Source: Luteimonas_C sp035250245
Lineage (GTDB): Bacteria; Pseudomonadota; Gammaproteobacteria; Xanthomonadales; Xanthomonadaceae
Direction of reading: 5' to 3'
DNA length: 64,000 nt
NCBI GenBank assembly: GCA_035250245.1
Contig: DATFFH010000002.1
Coordinates: 1-64,000, forward strand
Positions within the stretch are counted from its first letter, which is position 1; the number at the start of each line of letters is the position of its first letter. The notes beneath the pieces were generated by a model. The model was given only the letters and a program-made list of their open reading frames with translations. It was not told where the DNA came from and did no database searches. This document shows, piece by piece, positions 34,360 to 42,491 of this stretch. Both the position numbers and the translations under genes were made by a program.

Positions 34360-34740
34360 TCAGGCCGCCTGCGCGGGGATGGAGGTGTTGGTGTGCGTCA
34401 AGCGGTTGTCGCGGTCGACGTAGACCAAGGTCGGCTTGAACTTCGCCGCTTCGGCTTCGTCGCAAGCGCCGTAGGCGCAGATGATCACCAGGTCGCCCGG
34501 ACGCGCCTTGTGCGCGGCGGCGCCGTTGACCGAGATCATGCCGCTGCCTTCCTCGCCGCGGATGGCGTAGGTGGCGAAGCGCTCGCCGTTGTTGATGTTG
34601 TAGATCTCCACGCGCTCGTATTCGCGGATGCCGGCGATGTCGAGCAGGCGCCCGTCGATGGCGCACGAGCCTTCGTAATGCAGCTCGGCGTGGGTGACGG
34701 TGGCGCGGTGGATCTTGGCTTTCAGCAGGGTCAGTTGCAT
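34360..34740 (-). CDS. panD: Aspartate 1-decarboxylase (pyruvoyl enzyme)
   Basis: This 126-residue zymogen makes beta-alanine for pantothenate. The self-cleavage site is HYEGSC with Gly24-Ser25, Ser25 becoming the pyruvoyl group. YNINNGERFATYAIRGEEGSG and GDLVIICAYG are conserved. It is separated from panC and panB by repeat-rich spacers of over 350 bases, so cotranscription with them is uncertain; pgi follows immediately. Confidence 0.96.
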   Translation of the reverse strand: MQLTLLKAKIHRATVTHAELHYEGSCAIDGRLLDIAGIREYERVEIYNINNGERFATYAIRGEEGSGMISVNGAAAHKARPGDLVIICAYGACDEAEAAKFKPTLVYVDRDNRLTHTNTSIPAQAA

Positions 34741-34851
34741 GGGATTTCGGCCGTGGTCGGCAGGGCGGGCAGCCCGATGGGCGGAGTATAGGGGCGAATT
34801 TCCGCACTGCAACAAAGCGTTTGCCCCGTATTCAGGGGCAGGAGCCGCTTT

Positions 34852-35082
34852 GGTTGTTCGTCCCTCTCCTCTCGCGGGGTGAAGGGGCATTTGCTTGCGA
34901 AGCATCGCTTCGCGTGCCCCTGAACGCCCTCGCGCAAGCGAGGGCCGGGGCGCGGAGCGAGGGACAGGTGCGAAGCGCCAGGGAGAGGCCTGCCAGCACG
35001 AGCAAAGCACGCTTCGCTCCGCTCGCGCCCCCTCTCCTACCCTTCGGGCATCCTCTCCCTCGAGGGGAGAGGAAAAGCAAGG
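34852..35082. repeat. Repeat-rich intergenic block between panC and panD
   Basis: About 360 bases without a gene hold a patchwork of short palindromes: GCGAAGCATCGCTTCGC, CCTCGCGCAAGCGAGG and CCTCTCCCTCGAGGGGAGAGG among them. Overall the outer ends CCCTCTCCTCTCGCGGGG and CCTCTCCCTCGAGGGGAGAG form an imperfect inverted pair. No coding frame is credible. Confidence 0.65.
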
Positions 35083-35103
35083 TTCGCTAGCTTTACAAGA
35101 CGG

Positions 35104-35952
35104 TCAGCGCTCGAACTCCAAATTATCGATCAGCCTGGTTTTGCCCAACTTCGCGGCGATCAAAGCCACCAGCGCGCCCGAATGCCCTTCGGCCGGCTCA
35201 CGAAGTTCAGGCGTCCGCACGACCGCATAGTCCGCTGCAAACCCCGCTTCCCGCAGTCGGGATGCCGCGTCCTGCTCGACGGCCTCGCGCGAACGCCCGG
35301 CGCGCAAGCCATCTCGCATCGCCAGCAGCGTGCTGTGGATCGTCGCCGCCACCGGCCGTTCTTCCGCGGACAAGTACTGATTGCGCGAACTCATCGCCAA
35401 GCCGTCGGCTTCGCGCAGCGTGGGGGCAGCGACCAGTTCGATCGGAAACGCCAAATCGCGGACCATGTAGCGGATCACCGCGAGCTGCTGGTAGTCCTTG
35501 CGTCCGAACACGGCCAGCTCCGGCCGCACTTGGTTGAACAGGCGCGCGACCACGGTCGCGACGCCGTCGAAATGGCCCGGCCGATGCGCGCCTTCCAACG
35601 TCTCGGTCACGCCCGGCACGTGCACGGACACGGTGTTTTCCGCGCCGTACGGATACATCGTTTCCACCGACGGCAGCCACAGCGCATCGCAGCCGCTGGC
35701 TTCGAGTCCTGCGGCATCGGCTTCGGGCGTACGCGGGTAGCGCGCGAAATCCTCGTTGGGGCCGAATTGGGTCGGGTTGACGAACACGCTGGCGACGACG
35801 CGGTCGGCGCGCTCGCGCGCCAGTTTCACCAGCGAATGGTGGCCGGCGTGCAGATTGCCCATGGTCGGCACGAAACCGATGCGCAGGCCGGCGCGTTTCC
35901 ACTCGCCGATCCGGTCGCGCAAGGTTTGCAGTTCGCGAATGATTTCGATCAT
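35104..35952 (-). CDS. panC: Pantothenate synthetase
   Basis: This 282-residue enzyme joins pantoate and beta-alanine. It shows the adenylylating-enzyme motifs VPTMGNLHAGHHSLV (HxGH) and the KMSKS-like MSSRNQYLS, plus SVFVNPTQFGPNEDF, FGRKDYQQL and GHFDGVATVV. Length is normal. panB lies directly upstream on the same strand. Confidence 0.96.
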   Translation of the reverse strand: MIEIIRELQTLRDRIGEWKRAGLRIGFVPTMGNLHAGHHSLVKLARERADRVVASVFVNPTQFGPNEDFARYPRTPEADAAGLEASGCDALWLPSVETMYPYGAENTVSVHVPGVTETLEGAHRPGHFDGVATVVARLFNQVRPELAVFGRKDYQQLAVIRYMVRDLAFPIELVAAPTLREADGLAMSSRNQYLSAEERPVAATIHSTLLAMRDGLRAGRSREAVEQDAASRLREAGFAADYAVVRTPELREPAEGHSGALVALIAAKLGKTRLIDNLEFER

Positions 35953-35970
35953 GGGTTAAGCGCTTTTTTA

Positions 35971-36054
35971 GACACGGATAAAATCGGATGACCGCGGATT
36001 AAGAGCATTTCTGAAATTAAATCTTTATCCGCACTCATCCGATTTATCCGTGTC
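35971..36054. repeat. Inverted repeat GACACGGATAAAATCGGATG
   Basis: GACACGGATAAAATCGGATGA pairs with a near-complement ending CATCCGATTTATCCGTGTC about 40 bases away. It is AT-richer than the other repeats and appears once in the window, between panB and panC. Confidence 0.8.
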
Positions 36055-36063
36055 CAAAAGACC

Positions 36064-36876
36064 TCAGGCGTAGCTGTGCTCGCCATCCGGGAACGAGCCG
36101 TCGCGCACCGCGGCGACATAGGCTTTCGCCGCGCCGGCGACGGAACCGCCTTCGGCCAGGAAATCCTTGACGAAGCGCGGACGCCGATGGCCGCTGTCCA
36201 GGCCCAGGAAATCGTGCAACACCAGCACCTGGCCGTCGCAACCCGGGCCGGCGCCGATGCCGATGGTGGGAATGGGAATTTCGCGCGTGATCGTTTCGGC
36301 CAGCGCCGACGGCACGCATTCGAACACCAGCAGTTGCGCGCCCGCTTCGGCGATGGCAGCGGCGTCCGCGCGCAGCTTCTTGGCCGCGGCTTCCTCCCTG
36401 CCCTGCACTTTGTAGCCGCCGAAACGAAGCACCGACTGCGGAGTCAGCCCGAGATGCCCGCACACCGGAATCTCGCGCTCGACCAGGAAGCGGATCGTTT
36501 CCAGCTTGTGACCCGCGCCTTCCAATTTCACCATCTGCGCGCCGGCCTGCAGCAGGCGCGTGGCCGCATCGAGCGCGCGTTCGGGCGTCGCATCGGCCTG
36601 GAACGGCAGATCGGCGACCAGCAGCGCGCGCTTCAGGCCGCGGGCGACGTTGGCGGTGTGATAGACGATGTCGTCCACCGTCACCGGCAAGGTCGAGCCG
36701 TGGCCTTGCACGACCATGCCCAGCGAATCGCCGACCAGGATCAGATCGGCGCCGGCCGCGTCGAATACGCGTGCGAAGCCGGCGTCGTAGGCGGTGAGCA
36801 TCGCCAGCTTGTGCCCGGCTCGTTTGGCCGCGGCCAGATCCGGGATGGTCCAGGGCTTGTCGTCGTTGATGGCCAT
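36064..36876 (-). CDS. panB: 3-methyl-2-oxobutanoate hydroxymethyltransferase
   Basis: This 270-residue enzyme makes ketopantoate. It has MLTAYDAGFARVFDAAGAD, LVGDSLGMVVQGH, MVKLEGAG, GHLGLTPQSV and IGIGAGPGCDGQVLVLHD. Length and motif order are those of the family. It precedes panC, with an 84-base palindrome in the gap. Confidence 0.96.
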   Translation of the reverse strand: MAINDDKPWTIPDLAAAKRAGHKLAMLTAYDAGFARVFDAAGADLILVGDSLGMVVQGHGSTLPVTVDDIVYHTANVARGLKRALLVADLPFQADATPERALDAATRLLQAGAQMVKLEGAGHKLETIRFLVEREIPVCGHLGLTPQSVLRFGGYKVQGREEAAAKKLRADAAAIAEAGAQLLVFECVPSALAETITREIPIPTIGIGAGPGCDGQVLVLHDFLGLDSGHRRPRFVKDFLAEGGSVAGAAKAYVAAVRDGSFPDGEHSYA

Positions 36877-36973
36877 GTCGGCGCCTGAGTCGGACTGCGG
36901 GAAGGATAGCGCTTTCGGCGTTGCCGCTGGCTTTTAGTCTCCGGGAATCTCCATCCCGCTTTTCTGTTTTTTT

Positions 36974-37063
36974 GTAGGAGCGGCTTTAGCCGCGAGCTTT
37001 CTCCCAAAAATCGCCGCGATGCCGCGATTGGAGGAAAGAGCTCGCGGCTAAAGCCGCTCCTAC
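36974..37063. repeat. GTAGGAGCGGCTTTAGCCGC repeat pair (type C), flanked by T7 and A9
   Basis: A perfect inverted pair with GAGCTTT/AAAGAGCTC extensions, preceded by TTTTTTT and followed by AAAAAAAAA. With these runs the structure could end transcription on either strand between folK and panB. Confidence 0.88.
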
Positions 37064-37085
37064 AAAAAAAAAGCCGGCATGCAGG

Positions 37086-37577
37086 TCAGTCGAGGACGGA
37101 AATGCTGCCGGCCTGGAGTTTCGCCAACGCATCGGCAGCGCGGCCGACACTGGGTATCACCGCCTCGGGCGCGATCTCGGCCAGCGGTACCAGCGCGAAC
37201 GCGCGCTCGTGCAGTCGAGGATGCGGCACGCGCAAACCCGGTTCGTCCAGCATCGCGTCCCCGTACAGCAGTAAATCCAGATCCAACGTGCGCGGACCCC
37301 AGCGCAGGCCTGTCTCGCGATCGCGTCCGTGCTCGCGCTCGATCGCGAGCAACCGGCCCAGCAGATCCTGCGCGGACAGCGCGGTTTCCAGCATCGCCGC
37401 GGCGTTCACGAAATCGGGCTGGTCTTCCATGCCCCAAGCCGGCGTGCGGTATAGCCGCGACGCGCGCAGAAGCCGGGTGCCGGGCAGCGCATCGAGTTCG
37501 ACGAATGCCGTGCGCAATGCGGTCGCGGCGTCGCCGACGTTGCCGCCCAGGCCGACGAAAGCGACGACCGGGCTCAC
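37086..37577 (-). CDS. folK: 2-amino-4-hydroxy-6-hydroxymethyldihydropteridine pyrophosphokinase
   Basis: This 163-residue HPPK transfers pyrophosphate to the pterin in folate synthesis. It shows VAFVGLGGNVGD, YRTPAWGMEDQPDFVNAA, RWGPRTLDLDLLLYG and VPHPRLHERAFALVPLAEI. The GTG start overlaps the pcnB stop (GTGA), the usual pcnB-folK pairing. Confidence 0.95.
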   Translation of the reverse strand: MSPVVAFVGLGGNVGDAATALRTAFVELDALPGTRLLRASRLYRTPAWGMEDQPDFVNAAAMLETALSAQDLLGRLLAIEREHGRDRETGLRWGPRTLDLDLLLYGDAMLDEPGLRVPHPRLHERAFALVPLAEIAPEAVIPSVGRAADALAKLQAGSISVLD

Positions 37578-38896
37578 GCGTTCGCGGACGGACTGCGACG
37601 GCGCCTGCGACGACGGCGGCGCGGCGCGGCCTCGCCTTCTCCTTCGAACAAATGCTCGTCCGACGAACCGCTTTCGGTTTCGCCGGACTGGAGCTGGGCG
37701 TCGCGCCAAAACGCGACGTCGTCGGCGTGCTCGTCCGAAGCGCTCAGGCGCAGCACCAGAAAATCGTAAGCGGCGCGGAACTGCGGATGGCCCAGCAGCC
37801 GCACCACCCGCTTGCGCTGGGAGAAACGCGACTGCAGCAGCCAGATTTCCTGCATAGGCTGCGAGAAGCGGCGCGGCAGCGCGATCGTCGTCGCCTGGTG
37901 CAAGGTGACGCGGTCGGCGGCGCGCCGCTGCGCCTCGGCCGGATGCACGCCCTGGCTCTGCAGCGCCATCAACGCACGGCAATACGCCGGCCACAACAGC
38001 ACCGCGAACAGGAAAGCGGGCGACACCGGTTCATCGTTCGCGACCCGCGCATCGGTCGCGCGCAAACCTTGCAGCAGCATCCGCCGCAAAGCGCCGCTGC
38101 GGTTCGCGGCCAGCGCCGCTGCGGTTTCCGGCAACAGTGCCGGCAATAGGCCGTTGCGCTCCAAGCCCTCGAAACCGGCGGCGGCGTGGCCGGACAGGAA
38201 CAATTTCAGGCATTCCTCGAACAGCCGCGCCGGCGCGGCCTGCCCCAGCAAGGAGGCCAGTTCGGGAATCGGCGCGGCGGTGGCCGGATCGATGCTGAAA
38301 TCGAGCTTCGCCGCCAACCGGATCGCGCGCAGCATCCGCACCGGGTCTTCGCGATAGCGTTCGTCCGGATCGCCGATCAGCTTCAGCACGCGCGCTTCTA
38401 CGTCCTGGTAGCCGCCGACGTAATCGCGCACCGAGAAATCCTCGATGGCGTAGTACAGCGCGTTGGCGGTGAAGTCGCGGCGGACCGCATCGTCCTCGAT
38501 GCTGCCGTAGACGTTGTCGCGGACCAGGCGGCCGTCGGCCATTTCTCGGTCGCCGCTGCCGTCGTCGCTGTTGGCGCGGAAAGTCGCCACTTCGATGATC
38601 TCGCGGCCGAACACGACGTGGGCCAGGCGGAAGCGCCGGCCGATCAGGCGGCAGTTGCGGAATTGCTGCTTGACCTGCTCCGGCGTGGCGTCGGTGGCCA
38701 CGTCGAAATCCTTGGGATGGCCGCCCACCAGCAGGTCGCGGACCGCGCCGCCGACCAGATAGGCCTGGAAGCCGGCGTCGCGCAGCCGGTAGAGCACGCG
38801 CAGGGCGTTGGGACTGATGTCCTTGCGCGAAATGGCGTGCTGATCGCGGGGGATGATCCGCAAGGAAGTGGGGACGGTGTCGACGGAATTGGGCAT
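37574..38896 (-). CDS. pcnB: Poly(A) polymerase I
   Basis: This 440-residue nucleotidyltransferase adds poly(A) tails to RNA. Marks are YLVGGAVRDLLVGGHPKDFDVATDATPE with the catalytic acidic pair, RRFRLAHV, DAVRRDFTANALYY, YREDPVRMLRAIRLAAKLDF, and a basic Arg-rich C-terminal tail (RRRRRRRRR near residue 428), typical of PcnB rather than tRNA CCA-adding enzyme. It starts at ATG and runs into folK. Confidence 0.95.
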   Translation of the reverse strand: MPNSVDTVPTSLRIIPRDQHAISRKDISPNALRVLYRLRDAGFQAYLVGGAVRDLLVGGHPKDFDVATDATPEQVKQQFRNCRLIGRRFRLAHVVFGREIIEVATFRANSDDGSGDREMADGRLVRDNVYGSIEDDAVRRDFTANALYYAIEDFSVRDYVGGYQDVEARVLKLIGDPDERYREDPVRMLRAIRLAAKLDFSIDPATAAPIPELASLLGQAAPARLFEECLKLFLSGHAAAGFEGLERNGLLPALLPETAAALAANRSGALRRMLLQGLRATDARVANDEPVSPAFLFAVLLWPAYCRALMALQSQGVHPAEAQRRAADRVTLHQATTIALPRRFSQPMQEIWLLQSRFSQRKRVVRLLGHPQFRAAYDFLVLRLSASDEHADDVAFWRDAQLQSGETESGSSDEHLFEGEGEAAPRRRRRRRRRSPSANA

Positions 38897-39009
38897 CAGG
38901 CGGTGGGTTCGATCCGGCCGGCTGCCCTGGTCGGCATCCGTTCGCTTGCTATACTAGCAAGCTGCGCTGCGTTCCCGGGCGCGCCGGCCGTCCAGTCGGT
39001 GATTCCTCC

Positions 39010-39085
39010 GCTCCCTTCGTCTAGAGGCCTAGGACGTGGCCCTCTCAAGGCTAAAACACGGGTTCGAATCCCGTAGGGAGCGCCA
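39010..39085 (+). tRNA. tRNA-Glu (anticodon CTC)
   Basis: A 76-base cloverleaf with the acceptor GCTCCCT/AGGGAGC, D-arm CGTCTAGAGGCCTAGGACG, anticodon loop CTCTCAA giving CTC, T-loop GGGTTCGAATCCC, discriminator G and encoded CCA. It reads GAG codons. Confidence 0.95.
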
Positions 39086-39169
39086 CTACGCGGGTCCTTC
39101 CGCAAAAGCCCGCACATCCATGTGCGGGGATTCAAAGGAAAAGCCCGGGCTTCGACCGGGACATATCGA

Positions 39170-39196
39170 CCCGGACCTCGAGGTTCGGGTTTTTTC
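39170..39196 (+). terminator. Terminator downstream of tRNA-Glu
   Basis: CCCGGACCTCGAGGTTCGGG folds into a stem of up to 9 bp with one G-T pair, followed directly by TTTTTTTC. It lies 85 bases after the tRNA and before fdxA. Confidence 0.8.
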
Positions 39197-39251
39197 TTTG
39201 CGAAGGCCGAGAAGCTAAACTACGGGTTCCGGCTAGCTCGACCACTCCGCC

Positions 39252-39575
39252 ATGCCCTTCGTCGTCACCGAAAACTGCATCAAGTGCAAATACACCGACT
39301 GCGTGGAGGTGTGTCCGGTCGACTGTTTCCACGAAGGGCCGAACTTCCTGGTGATCGATCCGGACGAGTGCATCGATTGCACGCTGTGCGAGCCGGAATG
39401 CCCGATCAACGCGATCTATCCCGAGGACGACGTGCCGGCGGGACAGGAGCAGTTCGTGGCGCTGAATGCCGAGCTGTCGAAAGCGTGGCCGGTGATCACC
39501 ACCCGCAAGGACGGCCTGCCCGATGCCAAGGATTGGGAAGGCAAGCCGGACAAGCTGCCGCTGCTCGAGCGCTAA
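39252..39575 (+). CDS. fdxA: Ferredoxin FdxA (7Fe type)
   Basis: This 107-residue ferredoxin has the 3Fe-4S/4Fe-4S pattern CIKCKYTDCVEVCPVDCFH and CIDCTLCEPECP with the long C-terminal extension (EQFVALNAELSKAWPVITTRKD) typical of FdxA. It is a soluble one-electron carrier. Its stop overlaps by a few bases the converging stop of the lipoprotein gene on the other strand. Confidence 0.95.
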   Translation: MPFVVTENCIKCKYTDCVEVCPVDCFHEGPNFLVIDPDECIDCTLCEPECPINAIYPEDDVPAGQEQFVALNAELSKAWPVITTRKDGLPDAKDWEGKPDKLPLLER

Positions 39576-40060
39576 CGCTTCTTCGGCTTCTTTTTGGCCT
39601 TGGGTTTGGCCTTCTTCGCCGGCTTCAGCTTCACCGGCACCCGGTATTTTTCGATCTCCAGCGGCACGCGCTGTTCGAGCATCGCCAGCAATTCGTGCGC
39701 GGGCTTGCCGGTATCCGGCTTGCCGTCGGGCAATAGCGCGAAAACGCGGGTGCGGACGACGTCGCCGGGCTTCTCCAACACCACGGGTTGGGCGCGGATA
39801 AGCACGGCCTGGTCGCGATAGCGGACGGTATACAGACCCATCATCTGGGCGCGGCTTTCGTATTCCACGCCGGGCGTGCGCACCAGGATCTGGCCGACGG
39901 TATTCCAGGTGTCGTTGGCGTTGTCGGCGATGACGAATTCGGCAGGCACGGGCGCCACCACTGGCGCGGGCTTGGATTCCTTCTCTTTGCGAACGCCGCT
40001 GCAACCGGCTAGAAAGCCGGCTAAAGCCGCCATCGCCAGACAGAGAAGCAGGTATCGCAC
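39572..40060 (-). CDS. Predicted lipoprotein with lysine-rich tail
   Basis: This 162-residue protein starts at a GTG (40060) giving a clean lipoprotein signal (LLLCLAMAALAGFLAGC); a longer frame upstream only reads through a repeat. The mature domain (residues about 40-140) resembles the BamC-like fold pattern (DTWNTVGQILVRTPGVEYESRAQMMGLYTVRY), close in style to the neighbouring bamC-like gene, which suggests an ancient duplication. The C-terminal 22 residues are almost all Lys/Pro/Ala, probably binding nucleic acid or peptidoglycan; this is a guess. Confidence 0.65.
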   Translation of the reverse strand: MRYLLLCLAMAALAGFLAGCSGVRKEKESKPAPVVAPVPAEFVIADNANDTWNTVGQILVRTPGVEYESRAQMMGLYTVRYRDQAVLIRAQPVVLEKPGDVVRTRVFALLPDGKPDTGKPAHELLAMLEQRVPLEIEKYRVPVKLKPAKKAKPKAKKKPKKR

Positions 40061-40086
40061 GGCCACAGCGCTGATGCCAGGCTTGT

Positions 40087-40252
40087 CCTTCTCCCCTCGG
40101 GAGAAGGTGGCGCGTAGCGCCGGATGAGGGTTCGGCGAAGCGATGTCCGTCACCGTCGCGATCGGAATCGGCGGCCGACGATTTCCCCGATCATGCAGGC
40201 TACCTCGCTTCGCCGAACCCTCACCCCAACCCCTCTCCCGGTGGGAGAGGGG
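40087..40252. repeat. Composite inverted element with CCTTCTCCC / GGGTTCGGCG arms
   Basis: CCTTCTCCCCTCGGGAGAAGG then GGATGAGGGTTCGGCGAAGCG on the left, and CGCTTCGCCGAACCCTCACC then CCCCTCTCCCGGTGGGAGAGG on the right, with about 60 bases between. The core contains GTCGCGATCGGAATC and CCGATCATG, which recall the core of the copy at 21181. Confidence 0.8.
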
Positions 40253-40280
40253 CTCGACTTCGGCGATTGTGTTTGCGCGC

Positions 40281-40796
40281 TCAGTTGCCCAAGCCGCTCT
40301 TCAACGCGGCCATCAGCTTGGCCGGCGCTTCGCCCGCGGCCGGCAAGCCGCGCGGATCGACCGCGGACACGTAAGTGCCGCCGCTGACCTGGGTGATGCG
40401 CACCAGGAATTTGCTGCCTTCGTAGTCGACGTCGTAGGTACCCAGGATCTGCGCCTTGCTGGCGACGGTCACGCCGCTGGTAGCGGCGAGGACTTCGCCG
40501 ACCTTGGCGAACACTTCGTCGCGGGCGCCGGTGGTGCTGAAGCCGACCGGCGACGGCGCGTTCGGATTGCCGCGCTGCGCGGCCACTTGCGAGGCGGTCA
40601 CGCTGGCCGGCAGGTTCATCGCGGTTTCGCTGCTCGGGCGGTCCAGATCCGGCGGAATTTCCAGCGGACGCTGTTCGGCGCTCAGCTTGTAGGCCTCGTT
40701 GTCCTTGCGGAACCAACGGCAACCGGAAGCGCCGACGACCGCCACCGCGAGCAAGGCCACGGCGAGGTAACGGAAAGAAGCGGTGGTGTAGCGCAT
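40281..40796 (-). CDS. bamC: Outer membrane assembly lipoprotein BamC-like
   Basis: This 171-residue lipoprotein has a signal ending VVGASGC, then the BamC N-terminal pattern (YKLSAEQRPLEIPPDLDRPS, compare LEVPPDL in E. coli) and one helix-grip domain (DEVFAKVGEVLAATSGVTVASKAQILGTYDVDYEG). The classic protein has two such domains and about 340 residues, so this is a short form. It lies immediately downstream of dapA, as bamC (nlpB/dapX) does in E. coli, which supports the call. Confidence 0.75.
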   Translation of the reverse strand: MRYTTASFRYLAVALLAVAVVGASGCRWFRKDNEAYKLSAEQRPLEIPPDLDRPSSETAMNLPASVTASQVAAQRGNPNAPSPVGFSTTGARDEVFAKVGEVLAATSGVTVASKAQILGTYDVDYEGSKFLVRITQVSGGTYVSAVDPRGLPAAGEAPAKLMAALKSGLGN

Positions 40797-40810
40797 TCGG
40801 TTTCTCCAGG

Positions 40811-41713
40811 TCAGGCCGCGAGCGGATCGCGGCAGGCGTTTTCTAATTCGAGGATGGCGGCGACGCAGCGCTCGGCCGCCGCCGCATGTGTTGCCGACAA
40901 GGGCAGCAAAGGCAGGCGCAGGCCGTGGCCGATGCCCAAGCGCTGCAAAGCCGCCTTCAGCGGAATCGGGTTCGGTTCGACGCCGAGGAATTCGTAGACG
41001 TCGCGCAGGCGCGCATTCCAGCCTTGCGCGGCGGCATCGCCGGCGCCGGCCAGATCGCACAGGCGGCGGAAGGCGCGCGGCATCACGTTCGAAGCCACCG
41101 AGATCACCCCGTCGGCGCCGGCCAGCAGTGCGCGGCAGGCGGTCGGATCGTCGCCGCTGAGCACCGCGAAGCCTTCCTGGCGCAGCGCCAGCCATTCGGC
41201 CATGCGCTCGGGTTCGCTGCGCGCTTCCTTGATGCCGACGATGCGTTCGTGCGACAGCAGGCCGGCAACGCTTTGCGGCAGCAGATCGCAACCGGTGCGG
41301 CCGGGCACGTTGTACATCACCACCGGCAGCGCGCCGTCGTCGGCGATCGCGCGGAAGTGGGCCTCGAGTCCGGCCTGGGTGGGACGCACGTACGGCGGCG
41401 TCACCACCAGCGCTGCATCGGCGCCAGAACCGGCGGCGCGCCGGGTTTGTTCGATGGTTTTGGCGGTGTTGGAGTGACCAGTGCCGGCCAGCACCGGAAT
41501 ACGTCCGGCGATCTGCTCCACGGCTGCCCGCAACAACGCGTCGTATTCGGCGTCGTACAGCGCCGCGGCCTCGCCCGTGGAACCGGCGACGACGACGGCC
41601 TGGGTACCGCCGTCCAGCTGCGCCTGCAACAGGCGGTGCCAGGCGTCCAGGTCGATTTCGCCGGACACGGTGAAAGGCGTCGCCAGCGCGGTGATGCTGC
41701 CCGAAAGTCGCAA
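40811..41713 (-). CDS. dapA: 4-hydroxy-tetrahydrodipicolinate synthase
   Basis: This 300-residue aldolase condenses pyruvate with aspartate semialdehyde for lysine and diaminopimelate. It has GSITALATPFT, GSTGEAAAL, VTPPYVRPTQAGL, MYNVPGRTGCDL with the catalytic tyrosine, and GIKEA with the Schiff-base lysine. The start at TTG 41713 gives the normal N-terminus MRLSGSITALATPF; a GTG at 41776 would add 21 residues without family support. It is divergent from gcvR. Confidence 0.92.
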   Translation of the reverse strand: MRLSGSITALATPFTVSGEIDLDAWHRLLQAQLDGGTQAVVVAGSTGEAAALYDAEYDALLRAAVEQIAGRIPVLAGTGHSNTAKTIEQTRRAAGSGADAALVVTPPYVRPTQAGLEAHFRAIADDGALPVVMYNVPGRTGCDLLPQSVAGLLSHERIVGIKEARSEPERMAEWLALRQEGFAVLSGDDPTACRALLAGADGVISVASNVMPRAFRRLCDLAGAGDAAAQGWNARLRDVYEFLGVEPNPIPLKAALQRLGIGHGLRLPLLPLSATHAAAAERCVAAILELENACRDPLAA

Positions 41714-41876
41714 GCCGAATGCTCTTGGTGGTGGCCCGCGCAAGGCCGCGCAGGCGTGGTGACCGAGGTTTTTCACATGTTACTTGCGGCTTGAAAGCAG
41801 GGGCAAGTATGCTGGCGGCGGCCTCCGGCCCGAACCCGGGCTGCCGTTCATATCATTCGCTCCCGCGGACGCCGCC

Positions 41877-42443
41877 TTGACCGATTCCGATACCGCTCCC
41901 CGGCCCTCGCCGAACGAGAACTACCTGCTGATCAACGCCTATACGACGCACCCGCAGTCCCCGCTGCTGGGCGTGACGCGGCGCATCGCCGACAGCGGCT
42001 GCAATCTCGTCGATACCCGTTTGAGCACGGTGGGCCGGGACGTTTCGGTCACGGCGCTGGCGGTGGGCTCCTGGGACGCGGTCGCCAAGCTCGAAGCCAT
42101 GCTCACCCGGCTCGAGCGCGAGGAAGGCCTGAAGCTGATCTGGTATCGCACGGGACCCAAGCCGGTGCAATCGAATCTTCTGCCTTACGTGGTAGAAGTG
42201 GTGGCGTCCGACAAGCCGGGGATCCTTTTCCAGTTGGCCGATTTCTTCGACCGCCAGGGCATCACCATCGAAAGCCTGCATTGCTCGCGCTACCGCGCGA
42301 TGCAGACCGGCGCGGACATGTTCTCGGCCCAATTGACCATCGGCGTGCCGGCCGACATGCACATCGCCGCGTTGCGCGACGATTTCCTCGAGTTCTGCGA
42401 CCATTTGAACCTGGACGCGATCATGGACCCGATGAAGTTCTGA
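41877..42443 (+). CDS. gcvR: Glycine cleavage system transcriptional repressor-type ACT protein
   Basis: This 188-residue protein is made of two ACT domains (NYLLINAYTTHPQSPLLGVTRRIADSGCNL and LPYVVEVVASDKPGILFQLADFFDRQGITIESLHC), the build of GcvR, which senses glycine and antagonises the activator GcvA. The TTG start at 41877 is preferred. The dapA/gcvR/bcp neighbourhood is shared with Pseudomonas. No gcv structural gene is in the window. Confidence 0.85.
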   Translation: MTDSDTAPRPSPNENYLLINAYTTHPQSPLLGVTRRIADSGCNLVDTRLSTVGRDVSVTALAVGSWDAVAKLEAMLTRLEREEGLKLIWYRTGPKPVQSNLLPYVVEVVASDKPGILFQLADFFDRQGITIESLHCSRYRAMQTGADMFSAQLTIGVPADMHIAALRDDFLEFCDHLNLDAIMDPMKF

Positions 42444-42491
42444 GCATGCGCGCAGGCTCCCGCTTCGTCCGTAAAGAATAGGAATGCCAAG

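Noticed and set aside
2949..37063. Regularly spaced palindromes as a possible CRISPR array
   Set aside because: The repeats are dispersed between genes, not clustered with short unique spacers; no cas genes are seen.
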